Positions 51,487 through 60,634 are shown, counted from the stretch's first letter. The stretch is DNA of 64,000 nucleotides from Polaribacter aquimarinus (GCF_003129485.1 NZ_QFFG01000006.1:195423-259422); one strand, 5' to 3'. Numbers and translations: made by a program. The notes: generated from the letters alone by a model not told the origin.

Positions 51487-52761
51487 TTACATTACAAATA
51501 ACCTTCTTGTTCTCATCATATCTGAAACTTGTTCACCAATTTGGTGTAAAGCTTCTTCGTTGTCTGCGTTATTAATTGCCTGATCTATAAAATCAACAAC
51601 TTGAATCATATCTTCTTCAACCAAACCACGTGTAGTAACAGCAGCAGTACCCACACGAATACCAGAAGTTACAAAAGGAGATTTATCATCAAAAGGCACC
51701 ATATTTTTATTAACTGTGATATCTGCTTTACCAAGAGCAATTTCTGCATCTTTTCCAGATATGTTTTTATTTCTTAAATCAATCAACATACAATGATTGT
51801 CTGTACCACCAGAAATTAAGTTGTACCCTCTTTTTACAAATTCTTTTGCCATAGCCGCAGCATTTTCTTTAACTTGAATTTGGTATTCTAAAAATTCATC
51901 AGTTAAAGCTTCTCCAAAAGCAATTGCTTTTGCTGCTATAACGTGTTCTAATGGCCCTCCTTGATTACCTGGAAAAACAGCAGAATTTAATAAGGTTGAC
52001 ATTTTCTTTGGCTTACCAGATTTTAAAGTTTCTCCGAAAGGATTATCAAAATCTTTACCAATCATAATCATACCTCCTCTTGGACCACGTAAAGTTTTAT
52101 GAGTTGTAGTTGTTACAATATGACAATGAGGTAAAGGATCATTTAAAATACCTTTGGCAATTAAACCGGCTGGATGAGAAATATCTGCCATTAAAATAGC
52201 ACCAACACTATCGGCAATTTCTCTAAAACGTTTAAAATCGATATCTCTAGAATAAGCAGAGGCTCCAGCAATAATTAAATTTGGCTGTTCTTTTGTAGCT
52301 GTTTGCTGAATTTTATCATAATTTAAAATACCAGTTTCTTTTTCTACTCCGTAAAAAGAAGTTTTATATAATTTTCCTGAAAAATTTACTGGAGAGCCAT
52401 GTGTTAAATGACCTCCATGTGATAAATCAAAGCCTAAAATCTTATCTCCAGTTTTTAAACAAGCCGCAAACACAGCTGTATTTGCTTGAGAACCAGAGTG
52501 TGGCTGAACATTTACATATTCTGCACCAAACAATTCTTTAGCTCTATCAATTGCAATTTGTTCTATAACATCAACAACTTCACAACCTCCATAATATCTT
52601 TTTCCAGGATATCCTTCAGCATATTTATTGGTTAAAATAGAACCTTGTGCTCTCATCACTTGTTCGCTAACAAAGTTCTCAGAAGCGATTAATTCTAATC
52701 CGTTTAATTGTCTTTCATTCTCTTCCTGAATTAGGTCGAAAATCTGATTGTCTAGTTGCAT
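51487..52761 (-). CDS. glyA: Serine hydroxymethyltransferase
   Basis: A 424-residue PLP enzyme that interconverts serine and glycine with tetrahydrofolate. The family signature starts [10 protein letters not shown] near 23, [13 protein letters not shown] at 49, and the PLP lysine sits in [14 protein letters not shown] near 216-229. Length and ends are normal. It has its own promoter box and a symmetrical terminator. Cytoplasmic one-carbon metabolism. Confidence 0.97.
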   Translation of the reverse strand: MQLDNQIFDLIQEENERQLNGLELIASENFVSEQVMRAQGSILTNKYAEGYPGKRYYGGCEVVDVIEQIAIDRAKELFGAEYVNVQPHSGSQANTAVFAACLKTGDKILGFDLSHGGHLTHGSPVNFSGKLYKTSFYGVEKETGILNYDKIQQTATKEQPNLIIAGASAYSRDIDFKRFREIADSVGAILMADISHPAGLIAKGILNDPLPHCHIVTTTTHKTLRGPRGGMIMIGKDFDNPFGETLKSGKPKKMSTLLNSAVFPGNQGGPLEHVIAAKAIAFGEALTDEFLEYQIQVKENAAAMAKEFVKRGYNLISGGTDNHCMLIDLRNKNISGKDAEIALGKADITVNKNMVPFDDKSPFVTSGIRVGTAAVTTRGLVEEDMIQVVDFIDQAINNADNEEALHQIGEQVSDMMRTRRLFVM

Positions 52762-52784
52762 TATTATGTTTTTTTAAGAAGCAT

Positions 52785-52792
52785 CAAAAATA
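52785..52792 (-). promoter_or_regulatory. Predicted -7 box for glyA
   Basis: The minus strand reads TATTTTTG, 23 nt before the start. A TTG lies 23 bp upstream, a little further than usual. Confidence 0.45.
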
Positions 52793-52928
52793 ACAAAAAA
52801 CAAATTTGAAAAGAACAAGTTTTATCGATATTTTATGTTTTTTTAAAATAATTATATATTTCAGAATAAAGGAGTGTTAAAAATGAATTTTTCATTGTTT
52901 TTTTATTTTAAAATGAAAAAAAAATATG

Positions 52929-52936
52929 TAGGTTTG
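52929..52936 (+). promoter_or_regulatory. Predicted -7 box for fahA
   Basis: TAGGTTTG fits TAnnTTTG and is 22 nt before the ATG at 52959. No TTG lies at the ideal -33 spacing. Confidence 0.45.
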
Positions 52937-52958
52937 GTAAAAATAAATCAGATTCAAT

Positions 52959-54236
52959 ATGATCATAACAGCAAATAACCCTAATCGCAAATCTTGGTTA
53001 AAAGTAGATGCAAATTCAGATTTCCCAATTCAAAATATTCCTTTTGGAGTTTTTATAACTAGAGATGATATCATTACTATTGGTAGTAGAATTGGTGATT
53101 TTGCAATAGATTTAGGCGCTTTTCATCAGTTGGGTTATTTTGATGGAATTCCCTTAACTGATGATATTTTCTTGCAAGATAATTTAAACGATTTTATTGC
53201 AGATGGACGTAAAACTTGGCGTTTAGTTCGTAATAGAATTGCTGAAATTTTTGATGTTACCAATGGAAATTTAAGAGATAATGCCAACCATAAAGATAAA
53301 ATTATTTTTAGAATGGATGAAGTTGAAATGTTATTACCTGTTGCTGTAGGTGATTATACAGATTTTTATGCGAGTAAAGAACACGCAACAAATGTAGGTT
53401 CTTTGTTTAGAGATCCTAAAAATGCATTGTTGCCTAATTGGTTGCATATACCTATTGGTTATCACGGAAGAAGTTCTTCCATAATTCCTTCTGGAACTCC
53501 AATAAGAAGACCTTACGGACAAACTAAACCTGCTGAAGGAAGCAGTACTCCAGGTTTTGGGCCAAGCAAATTGTTAGATTTTGAATTGGAAATGGCATTT
53601 ATTACAACAGACGCAAATGTTTTGGGAGAAAGAATCCCGATAGAAGAAGCTGAAGAATATATTTTTGGATTAGTGCAGTTTAACGATTGGTCGGCAAGAG
53701 ATATTCAAGCTTGGGAATATGTTCCTTTAGGTCCTTTTTTAGGAAAAAACTTTGCTTCTACTATATCTCCATGGATTGTTACTTTAGATGCTTTAGAACC
53801 TTTTAGAGTTGATAATCCGAAGCAAGATCATGAACCTCTTCCCTATCTAAAGCAAGAAGGTAAAGGAAGTTACGATATTCATTTACAAGTGGGTATTCAA
53901 CCAGAAAATGGAGAAGAAACTGTAGTCGCTAATTCTAATTTTAAGTATATGTATTGGACAATGGCACAACAATTAGCACATCATACGGTAAATGGTTGTC
54001 CAGTTGAAGCTGGAGATATGATGGGTTCTGGAACTATTTCTGGGCCAACTAAAGACAGCTTTGGATCTATGTTAGAATTAACTTGGAGAGGACAAAATCC
54101 TGTAAAATTAAAGGATGGTTCTGAACGTACATTTATTCAAGATAACGACACTGTAATAATGCGTGCGCACTGTAAGAATGATAAAGTTAGAATTGGTTTT
54201 GGTGAATGTATTGGTAAAATATTACCCGCTAAATAA
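52959..54236 (+). CDS. fahA: Fumarylacetoacetase
   Basis: A 425-residue hydrolase, the last enzyme of tyrosine breakdown, giving fumarate and acetoacetate. The N-terminal SH3-like domain covers about residues 1-115. The catalytic domain has YTDFYASKEHATNVG near 138, the metal site in DFELEMAFI and FNDWSARDIQAWEYVPLGPFLGK, and GDMMGSGTISGP late. Length matches the family. It precedes a small lipoprotein gene by 8 nt. Other genes of tyrosine breakdown are not in the window. Confidence 0.95.
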   Translation: MIITANNPNRKSWLKVDANSDFPIQNIPFGVFITRDDIITIGSRIGDFAIDLGAFHQLGYFDGIPLTDDIFLQDNLNDFIADGRKTWRLVRNRIAEIFDVTNGNLRDNANHKDKIIFRMDEVEMLLPVAVGDYTDFYASKEHATNVGSLFRDPKNALLPNWLHIPIGYHGRSSSIIPSGTPIRRPYGQTKPAEGSSTPGFGPSKLLDFELEMAFITTDANVLGERIPIEEAEEYIFGLVQFNDWSARDIQAWEYVPLGPFLGKNFASTISPWIVTLDALEPFRVDNPKQDHEPLPYLKQEGKGSYDIHLQVGIQPENGEETVVANSNFKYMYWTMAQQLAHHTVNGCPVEAGDMMGSGTISGPTKDSFGSMLELTWRGQNPVKLKDGSERTFIQDNDTVIMRAHCKNDKVRIGFGECIGKILPAK

Positions 54237-54244
54237 TTTCAAAA

Positions 54245-54754
54245 ATGAAAAATAAAACAGCAGTTTTATACTTCATTTTAATTTTTTTGTTTAGCCAATG
54301 TGCTCAAAATTATGGCTGTGTAGAACGTGTTACTATACAAGATAATGTTAGTAAAACGGAAAGTGGATTTGAATTTGAGCCCTCATATTGGATAGATTTA
54401 CCTTGTGATTATGATGTTGAAAATAAAATTAAAACTTCTAAAGTTGTTAACAATTTTACTTACCAATTAGTTCGCTATAATTACACCCCAAATACCGGAA
54501 ACAATTCTTCAAAACTAGAATTCGAAGTTATTTTAGAAAACAACAATAATTTTGAAATCGAAGGATTACCTATCTTTATTATGAGCGGTGACGGAATTGA
54601 ATTTAGTGCTAATTATCACGTCAATTCAAGCTCATGCAGCTCAATTTCGGCAAACAGTACTTGTACTTTTACTTACGAAAAAGAAACTCCTTTTACTGAA
54701 GAAAGTTTTAGTACTTTAGAACTTGTAGGAATCAAATTTTTACTTCCAAAATAA
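54245..54754 (+). CDS. Hypothetical exported protein, possible lipoprotein
   Basis: A 169-residue protein with a signal (residues 1-18) ending in FSQC, an imperfect lipobox with Cys 19. The mature part has several cysteines and alternating polar/hydrophobic stretches suggestive of a beta sandwich (FEFEPSYWIDLPCDYD, LEFEVILENNNNFEIEG). I do not recognise the family. It follows fahA by 8 nt and may share its transcript. Confidence 0.6.
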   Translation: MKNKTAVLYFILIFLFSQCAQNYGCVERVTIQDNVSKTESGFEFEPSYWIDLPCDYDVENKIKTSKVVNNFTYQLVRYNYTPNTGNNSSKLEFEVILENNNNFEIEGLPIFIMSGDGIEFSANYHVNSSSCSSISANSTCTFTYEKETPFTEESFSTLELVGIKFLLPK

Positions 54755-54936
54755 TAGTTATTCTTAAATAATTTATTCAGATTTTTAGCAATTTCCGCTC
54801 TATTTCATCTTATTTGATAACTTATAATTTTTAGTATTGCCTCTAAAAATATGATTTGTTTTAAACAGAAAAACAAAGGAAAAAAATTAAAAATTCAGTA
54901 AATAATTGTAGTATTGTATTATAAAAAGTAACTAAA

Positions 54937-55767
54937 TTGGAAAATAATACCCGAAAAATTTCTTGGAAAACCAGACTTCATGAAATTATCTATGAAGCAG
55001 ATACCAAAGAGGGTAAGTTTTTTGATGTTATATTGTTAATTGCTATTATTACTAGCATTGTTTTAGTAATGTTAGAAAGTGTAGAAAGCTTTGATAAAAA
55101 ATACCACGATTTTTTAAATATTGGAGAATGGATTATTACCATTCTTTTTTCTATTGAATATTTGTTAAGAATAATATCGATTCAGAAACCATTAAAATAT
55201 ATTTTTAGTTTTTATGGCGTCATAGATTTACTATCTACAATTCCTAAATACCTATCATTTATTTTGGTTGGATCTCACAATCTAGCTGCATTAAGAGCTC
55301 TAAGATTACTAAGAATATTTAGGGTTTTAAAACTAGGAAGGTATATTGGAGCTTCGAATAGATTATTGGTAGCTTTGAAATCAAGTAGAGCAAAAATTGC
55401 CGTTTTTTTATTTTTTGTACTTATTGTATGCATTATTTTAGGAACCATAATGTATATGGTAGAAGGTGAAGAAAATGGTTTTACCAATATCCCGAAGAGC
55501 ATTTATTGGGCAATTGTAACTTTAACTACTGTTGGTTTTGGTGATATTGCACCTCAAACCCCTTTAGGGCAGCTTATTGCAAGTGTTATCATGATTTTAG
55601 GATATTCTATCATTGCAATTCCGACTGGAATAGTAAGTTCTGAAATGACAAAAAATAATGCTAATGAAAATATTACAAACACACAATCTTGTCCAAGTTG
55701 TTTAAAAGAGAATCACAAAGAAAAAGCTGAGTTTTGCTATAATTGTGGTAGTATTTTAAATCCTTAA
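54937..55767 (+). CDS. Voltage-gated potassium channel-like protein with C-terminal zinc ribbon
   Basis: A 276-residue channel subunit. Six membrane helices are expected. The S4 voltage sensor is ALRALRLLRIFRVLKLGRY near 118-137, and the pore carries TTVGFGD near 196-202, the K+ selectivity filter. The last 25 residues add a zinc ribbon (CPSC then CYNC, four Cys), unusual for this small channel type. It starts with TTG at 54937 in a conserved N-terminal context. The following miaA ATG is 6 nt after its stop. Confidence 0.88.
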   Translation: MENNTRKISWKTRLHEIIYEADTKEGKFFDVILLIAIITSIVLVMLESVESFDKKYHDFLNIGEWIITILFSIEYLLRIISIQKPLKYIFSFYGVIDLLSTIPKYLSFILVGSHNLAALRALRLLRIFRVLKLGRYIGASNRLLVALKSSRAKIAVFLFFVLIVCIILGTIMYMVEGEENGFTNIPKSIYWAIVTLTTVGFGDIAPQTPLGQLIASVIMILGYSIIAIPTGIVSSEMTKNNANENITNTQSCPSCLKENHKEKAEFCYNCGSILNP

Positions 55768-55773
55768 TTGTTG

Positions 55774-56691
55774 ATGAAAAATATTCTTATTACTATTGTC
55801 GGACCCACTGCAATTGGAAAAACTGCATTAAGTATAAAATTGGCAAATCACTTTAAAAGTGATATAATCTCTTGCGATTCTAGGCAGTTTTACAAGGAAA
55901 TGACTATTGGAACTGCTGTTCCTGATGTTGATGAATTGGAAGCAGCACCACATCACTTTATTCAAAATAGAAGTATTTTTGAAGATTATAATGTAGGCCA
56001 GTTCGAAAAAGATGCTTTAAAAAAATTACAAAATTTGTTTCTTAAAAATCCAATTCAAATCATGGTTGGTGGTAGTGGGCTTTATGTAGATGCCGTGTTA
56101 AAAGGATTAGATTATTTCCCAAAAATTGCCCCTGAAATTAGAGCAGCATTAAATCATCAACTCAAAGAAAACGGACTCGAGCCTCTGCAAAAACAACTAA
56201 AAGAATTAGATTTAGAAACTTATACTACTATTGCTGTTGATAATCCTCAAAGAGTTATTAGAGCTTTAGAAATTTGCATGGGTACAGGTATGCCCTACTC
56301 GACATTTAAAAACAAACCCAAAGCATCTAGAAATTTTACCGTTATCAAAATTGGTTTAACAGCCAATAGAGAGATAATTTACGACAGAATTAACCGTCGT
56401 GTAGATATTATGGTGCAAAATGGGCTACTGAAAGAAGCAAAAGAATTACATGCGCATAAAAATTTAAATGCCTTACAAACAGTAGGGTATCGTGAATTAT
56501 TCTCTTATTTTAATAACGATTTTACAAAAGAATTTGCAATTTCTGAAATTAAAAAGAATACAAGAAGATTTGCAAAAAGGCAAATTACATGGTTTAAAAG
56601 AGACTCAGATACAATATGGTTTGATTACCAAACAGATATTCAAGATATTATTAAACAAATTTCTGAAAAAATTAACGTAATTAAAGAATAA
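55774..56691 (+). CDS. miaA: tRNA dimethylallyltransferase
   Basis: A 305-residue enzyme that adds the dimethylallyl group to N6 of A37 in UNN-reading tRNAs. P-loop GPTAIGKTALS lies near the start, ISCDSRQFYKEM near 33, and the substrate motifs HHFIQN and GGSGLY follow, with LNALQTVGYREL late. The ATG at 55774 is preferred over the TTG at 55768. It lies 6 nt after the channel gene and probably shares its transcript. Confidence 0.96.
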   Translation: MKNILITIVGPTAIGKTALSIKLANHFKSDIISCDSRQFYKEMTIGTAVPDVDELEAAPHHFIQNRSIFEDYNVGQFEKDALKKLQNLFLKNPIQIMVGGSGLYVDAVLKGLDYFPKIAPEIRAALNHQLKENGLEPLQKQLKELDLETYTTIAVDNPQRVIRALEICMGTGMPYSTFKNKPKASRNFTVIKIGLTANREIIYDRINRRVDIMVQNGLLKEAKELHAHKNLNALQTVGYRELFSYFNNDFTKEFAISEIKKNTRRFAKRQITWFKRDSDTIWFDYQTDIQDIIKQISEKINVIKE

Positions 56692-56697
56692 CTCCCT

Positions 56698-56726
56698 TTT
56701 GTAATTCATTCTCTTTTATATCTTTG
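56698..56726 (+). promoter_or_regulatory. Promoter of the OmpH-like gene
   Basis: TTTG (56698-56701), 17 bp, TATCTTTG (56719-56726). The -7 box covers the longest-frame TTG at 56724, which rules that start out and leaves the ATG at 56745. Confidence 0.75.
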
Positions 56727-56744
56727 TGGCACAAAAATAACAAC

Positions 56745-57266
56745 ATGAAATCAAAAATTTTATTCATAAGTCTTGCTCTTGCAAGTATTGTGAGCTTTTC
56801 GCAAACTAAAACAGGTACTGTAGATAGCGACTATATTGTTTCTATAATGCCAGAAACTAAAATTGTAATTAAAAGAGCTCAATTATATGGTGCCAGATTA
56901 GACTCTTCTTTTAACAAAAAAGTAAAAGAATATCAAGATAAAGTTACTGCCTTTAGAAAAAATGAAAAAACCTTAGGGGCACTAGCTAAAAAAACTACAG
57001 TTACCGAATTGCAAGGTTTAGAAACTGATATTAAAAAGTACCGAGAAAATGGTACAAAATTAATGCAATTAAAAAGAGATGAGTTAATGCGTCCGTTATA
57101 TCAAAAATTAAGTAAAGCTGTACAAAATGTTGCGGTAGCTAATGGGTATACACAAATTTTAACGGTAACAGGAAATCAATTTGCTTATGCAGATCCAAAA
57201 TTTGATATCACCGACTTGGTTATCAAAAAATTAGGAATCACAATTCCTAAACCAGAAAAGAAATAA
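56745..57266 (+). CDS. OmpH/Skp-like periplasmic chaperone
   Basis: A 173-residue exported protein from the ATG at 56745. The signal peptide ends near FSQ (residues 17-19). The mature part has the Skp pattern: a short beta strand (GTVDSDYIVSIMPE), long helical arms rich in Lys/Glu (KVKEYQDKVTAFRKNEK, LQGLETDIKKYRENG), and the returning strand (VAVANGYTQILTV). Skp trimers carry outer-membrane proteins across the periplasm. It has its own promoter and terminator. Confidence 0.88.
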   Translation: MKSKILFISLALASIVSFSQTKTGTVDSDYIVSIMPETKIVIKRAQLYGARLDSSFNKKVKEYQDKVTAFRKNEKTLGALAKKTTVTELQGLETDIKKYRENGTKLMQLKRDELMRPLYQKLSKAVQNVAVANGYTQILTVTGNQFAYADPKFDITDLVIKKLGITIPKPEKK

Positions 57267-57289
57267 ATACTTAAAAAACTTATTTTAGA

Positions 57290-57317
57290 AGCCTTACAAA
57301 TTGTAAGGCTTTTTTTA
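57290..57317 (+). terminator. Terminator of the OmpH-like gene
   Basis: AGCCTTACAA (57290-57299) pairs with TTGTAAGGCT (57301-57310) and runs into seven T residues; the tip will open to a small loop. Confidence 0.85.
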
Positions 57318-57394
57318 TTTAAAATAGCGAAACCGATTTCTTACTTTTTTAGAAAACATGATAAATGTTATAAAATTTCCTTGACTTGATAAGC

Positions 57395-57402
57395 TACCTT
57401 TG
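57395..57402 (+). promoter_or_regulatory. Predicted -7 box for the carbonic anhydrase gene
   Basis: TACCTTTG fits TAnnTTTG, 26 nt before the ATG at 57429. No TTG lies at the ideal spacing. Confidence 0.45.
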
Positions 57403-57428
57403 TGTAGTACAACCTTATAAATTTAATC

Positions 57429-58211
57429 ATGAAAAAGTTATTGATTCCTTCTCTTTTACTACTATTAGTGGTATATAAAGTTTATAACGACCACAAAGAA
57501 ACACCTCACAAAGAAACACATCAACATTGGACCTATCAAGGAGAAACCTCTCCAGAACATTGGGCAGAAATTGAAAAAAACTCAGATTGTAATGGAAAAA
57601 AACAATCGCCAATCAATATTATTGATATCAATACCAAACCCACAAATACTAATGAAAATCCGTTAGATATTATGTATTCCCCTAATACTCAAATTAATAA
57701 AGTAATTAATAATGGACATTCTATTCAATTTAATTTTGAAGCTGGCGATTCTATTCGATACCATAATCATACCTATCATTTGGCACAAATTCACTTTCAT
57801 GAACCTTCCGAACACACCATTAACGGAGTTCGTTATCCTTTAGAAATCCATTTGGTACATACTGGAAAAAATAAAGAATATACCGTAATGAGTGTTTTAG
57901 CCGAAGAAGGAGAAGAAAGCCAGTTGTTCGAGTTTTTTGAAAGTTTTTTACCTTTAAAAGAGCATGAAACCAAAGAAATTCACCAATCATTAGATTTATC
58001 TACTTTATTTCCGAAAAACGCTAATTTTTACTCATATGGCGGTTCCCTAACCACACCACCTTGTACAGAAAGTGTAAATTGGGTAGTATTTAAGCAACCC
58101 ATTATTGTTTCTGTAGAAGAAGTACTAAAACTAAAAAAGAACATGCCTAAAGACAACTATAGAAACGAACAACCTATTTATGATCGAGAAGTTGCGCTAA
58201 ACCTCTATTAA
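57429..58211 (+). CDS. Alpha-class carbonic anhydrase (exported)
   Basis: A 260-residue zinc enzyme hydrating CO2 to bicarbonate. The N-terminal hydrophobic segment (residues 4-16) is a signal or anchor, so it acts outside the cytoplasm. The catalytic domain shows KKQSPINI near 58, the zinc ligands in HFHEPSEH and LEIHLVH (residues near 122-145), and YGGSLTTPPCTESVNW near 198. All features are those of the alpha class. It stands alone with its own promoter box. Confidence 0.93.
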   Translation: MKKLLIPSLLLLLVVYKVYNDHKETPHKETHQHWTYQGETSPEHWAEIEKNSDCNGKKQSPINIIDINTKPTNTNENPLDIMYSPNTQINKVINNGHSIQFNFEAGDSIRYHNHTYHLAQIHFHEPSEHTINGVRYPLEIHLVHTGKNKEYTVMSVLAEEGEESQLFEFFESFLPLKEHETKEIHQSLDLSTLFPKNANFYSYGGSLTTPPCTESVNWVVFKQPIIVSVEEVLKLKKNMPKDNYRNEQPIYDREVALNLY

Positions 58212-58251
58212 AAACAGGTGTTTTTACCGTTGATTTTATGATTCAAAAAAA

Positions 58252-58316
58252 CTAACTTGCTAACTCTGGATATAACGAATTAAAACTCTGCATATCCGAA
58301 AAGAGTTGGCAAACAT
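58252..58316 (+). repeat. Hairpin-forming element upstream of the ORFan pair
   Basis: TGCTAACTCTGGATAT (near 58259-58274) pairs with ATATCC then AGAGTTGGCA (near 58293-58314). The outer 10-bp arm has one G-T pair and the inner 6-bp arm is perfect, with a short bulge between. It resembles in style, not in sequence identity, the element at 59168-59250. Confidence 0.5.
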
Positions 58317-58364
58317 TTAAATGAAATTAATAGATAGAAAGAAATAATCTAATCCGAAAATAAA

Positions 58365-58811
58365 ATGAGAATATTTATACTTCCTATATTATTTATACTC
58401 TTAAATTCATCTGCTTTTGGACAACAATTTTTATGGTCTACAATCGAAAAAGATTCAATTGCTGAAAAGCATATTCCTTTAGAGTATGTTAATAATGAAA
58501 TACTAAAGTTTTATGACCATTATGAAAAACATTATGACCTTTCTGGTTACAGTAAAAAAAGGTTTATTGAAGAAATAGATTATGGTTTTGATGATTGGAA
58601 ATGGATTAATGACATAAATGATTTAACTGTTTTTGCTGTAAAATCAAATACCGGAAGTGGTTCTGTAGTTTTAGTTATGTTTATTAGTGAGAAAAATATT
58701 AATCTTATTATTTTCTCCAATCAGGTTTTAGACCGAAATTTCAACTACCAATCTAATTACGAATTTGAAAGAAAAAAGTTTGAGACTTGGCTAAAAACTC
58801 TAATGAATTAA
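58365..58811 (+). CDS. Hypothetical secreted protein
   Basis: A 148-residue protein with a clear Sec signal (FILPILFILLNSSAFGQ, cleavage near residue 20). The mature part is mixed alpha/beta with aromatic residues (YEKHYDLSGYSKKRF, WKWINDINDLTVFAVK, VVLVMFISEKNINLIIF). I do not recognise the family. It lies between hairpin-forming repeats with the next small gene, like a gene cassette, and may have been acquired. Confidence 0.6.
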   Translation: MRIFILPILFILLNSSAFGQQFLWSTIEKDSIAEKHIPLEYVNNEILKFYDHYEKHYDLSGYSKKRFIEEIDYGFDDWKWINDINDLTVFAVKSNTGSGSVVLVMFISEKNINLIIFSNQVLDRNFNYQSNYEFERKKFETWLKTLMN

Positions 58812-58830
58812 AACACTCTTAAAATATATT

Positions 58831-59145
58831 ATGAAAAGGAATTTATTCACAAAAGATGAAATTACTCTTTGTACATACATAGCTCGCTTTGGAAAAAACG
58901 AATTTGATGAAAATGATATTCATAAATTAAAAAGTCGTTCTGTTTCTTCAATAAAAATGAAAGTTCAAAATATTGCTTCAATGTTAGATGAAGAAGGATT
59001 TAAGACAAATGACAACATATCCAAACTGACTGGGAAACCACCAGGACAAAAGGGAAGAAGAACAAATTGGGACACTGTAAATAATTTGACTGATTTAAAT
59101 AAACACGAATTCCTAAGTATGTGTCAAAAAATAATTGAAATTTAA
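58831..59145 (+). CDS. Small hypothetical protein, HTH-like
   Basis: A 104-residue basic protein. The stretch KSRSVSSIKMKVQNIASML (residues 30-48) reads like a helix-turn-helix recognition region, and KPPGQKGRRTNW near 68-79 is a basic tail. I have seen this FTKDEI..IARFG / RSVSSIKMKVQNIA pattern in proteins of accessory regions, without a known role. It starts 19 nt after the secreted ORFan gene and is followed by a long hairpin-forming repeat. Confidence 0.6.
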   Translation: MKRNLFTKDEITLCTYIARFGKNEFDENDIHKLKSRSVSSIKMKVQNIASMLDEEGFKTNDNISKLTGKPPGQKGRRTNWDTVNNLTDLNKHEFLSMCQKIIEI

Positions 59146-59167
59146 TTGAGGTCAAATTTGATTTAAA

Positions 59168-59250
59168 AAAAACGATTTGCCAACAATGTATAACCGCAAT
59201 TAAGGCGGATTCGACTACGTCCGAATCCACTCGGAATTGCTAACGTCTGT
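59168..59250 (+). repeat. Long imperfect palindrome downstream of the ORFan pair
   Basis: The core GGATTCG (near 59198) pairs with CGAATCC around an 8-nt loop. Farther out, GCAATT pairs with AATTGC, and the flanks read TTGCCAAC and GCTAACGT. This nested structure is of the kind found at ends of flavobacterial cassette-like segments and superficially like integron attC sites, though the attC consensus is not met. No recombinase gene is near. Confidence 0.55.
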
Positions 59251-59315
59251 GCTAAACCGAAAATTAACGTATATTAACCCGTAACTGACGGTTATACTAG
59301 ACCTTTGGAAACAAT

Positions 59316-59345
59316 AAAAAAACCAAGCTTTAGCTTGGTTTTTAA
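59316..59345 (-). terminator. Terminator of the serine-palmitoyltransferase-like gene
   Basis: AACCAAGCT (59321-59329) pairs with AGCTTGGTT (59332-59340), with A and T runs on either side, so it works in both directions. It lies about 20 nt after the minus-strand stop. Confidence 0.8.
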
Positions 59346-59364
59346 ATGCTATAAATATTAAAAA

Positions 59365-60612
59365 TTACATCATTGCTGCTGCAATTTTTTTATAAGTTCC
59401 GTTTTCTAATTTTTCTCGAATTGCAGAAAACGCAGTAATGGTTTCATCGATATCTTCTTGTGTATGTGTAGCTGTAGGTATTAACCTTAAAATAATTAAT
59501 CCTTTTGGTATTACTGGATATACGACAATAGAACAGAAAATTCCGTGATTTTCTCGTAAATCATTTACCATTGCCATCGCTTCTGGAATATCTCCTTTTA
59601 AATAGACTGGTGTAATACACGTTTGCGTGGTTCCTAAATCGAAACCAGCCTTACGTAAGCCAGATTGCAAAGCATTGGTGTTTGTCCACAATTTGTCTTT
59701 TAATTCTGGCATGGTACGTATCATATCCAAACGTTTTAAGGCTCCTTTTACCATTGCCATTGGTAAAGATTTGGCAAACATTTGAGAACGCATGTTGTAT
59801 TGTAAAAACTGAACAATATCTTTATCTCCAGCAAAGAAAGCGCCAATACCTGCCATGGATTTTGCAAAAGTTGCAAAATAAACGTCAATTTTATCTTGAA
59901 CACCTTGTTCAAAACCAGTACCTCTACCTCCTTCTCCAAGAGTTCCAAACCCGTGAGCATCATCAACTAACAAACGGAAATTGTATTTTTCTTTTAAATC
60001 ACAGATTTCTTTTAAACGTCCTTGTTCTCCACGCATTCCAAAAACACCTTCGGAAATTGCAAGAATTCCTCCACCTGTTTTTTCTGCCAATTTCACAGCA
60101 CGCTTCATGTTTTTTTCAAAGCTTTCTATATCATTGTGTTTATAAACAAAACGTTTTCCTGGATGCAAACGAACACCATCAATAATACATGCATGTGTAT
60201 CTACATCATACACTATAATATCGTCTTTAGAAACCAAAGCATCAATTGCCGATACCATTCCTTGATAACCAAAATTCACTAAATAAGCAGCTTCTTTATC
60301 AACAAATTCCGCACATTCTCTTTCTAATTGTTCGTGATAAGGCGTATGACCAGACATCATTCGAGCTCCCATAGGATAAGCCATTCCATGTTCGTTGGCA
60401 GCAGCACCATCTACTTTTAAAACTTCTGGATGATTTGCCAAACCTAAGTAATCGTTAATACTCCATGTAACTACTTTTTTACCATTAAAAGACATCCTGT
60501 TAGAAATTGGTCCTTCTAGCTTTGGAAACACATAGTAGCCTTCTGCTTGATCTGCCCATTTCCCTAAAGGTCCTTTATCTTTTATGATTCTATCGAATAA
60601 ATCGTTCGCCAT
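59365..60612 (-). CDS. PLP-dependent alpha-oxoamine synthase, probable cysteate acyltransferase (or serine palmitoyltransferase)
   Basis: A 415-residue fold-type I PLP enzyme. Features are NDYLGLANHPEV near 53, GARMMSGHTPYHEQLE near 82-97, VDDAHGFGTLGEGG with the PLP-pairing Asp near 215, and TFAKSMAGIGAFF with the PLP lysine near 249. This family condenses an acyl thioester with an amino acid. In Flavobacterium johnsoniae the homologue condenses cysteate to start capnine and sulfonolipid synthesis, and a cysteine-synthase-like gene lies just upstream here. That pairing makes the cysteate reaction more likely than serine palmitoyltransferase, but this remains inference. It has a perfect promoter of its own. 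Confidence 0.85.
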   Translation of the reverse strand: MANDLFDRIIKDKGPLGKWADQAEGYYVFPKLEGPISNRMSFNGKKVVTWSINDYLGLANHPEVLKVDGAAANEHGMAYPMGARMMSGHTPYHEQLERECAEFVDKEAAYLVNFGYQGMVSAIDALVSKDDIIVYDVDTHACIIDGVRLHPGKRFVYKHNDIESFEKNMKRAVKLAEKTGGGILAISEGVFGMRGEQGRLKEICDLKEKYNFRLLVDDAHGFGTLGEGGRGTGFEQGVQDKIDVYFATFAKSMAGIGAFFAGDKDIVQFLQYNMRSQMFAKSLPMAMVKGALKRLDMIRTMPELKDKLWTNTNALQSGLRKAGFDLGTTQTCITPVYLKGDIPEAMAMVNDLRENHGIFCSIVVYPVIPKGLIILRLIPTATHTQEDIDETITAFSAIREKLENGTYKKIAAAMM

Positions 60613-60634
60613 ATTATCAACTGTTTTGAGGGTG

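Noticed and set aside
59185-59215. GGTTCGAATCC-like text suggesting a tRNA T-arm
   Set aside because: The words belong to a symmetric palindrome; no acceptor stem, anticodon arm or D-arm is present.
58252-59250. Integron attC sites proper
   Set aside because: The outer motifs (TGCTAAC/GTTGGCA) miss the RYYYAAC/GTTRRRY consensus and no IntI-type integrase is in the window, so only cassette-like is claimed.
59682-60185. A 167-codon open frame on the plus strand
   Set aside because: It lies entirely antisense to the acyltransferase-like gene and its protein is Leu/Gln/His-rich low-complexity text, as expected of a shadow frame.
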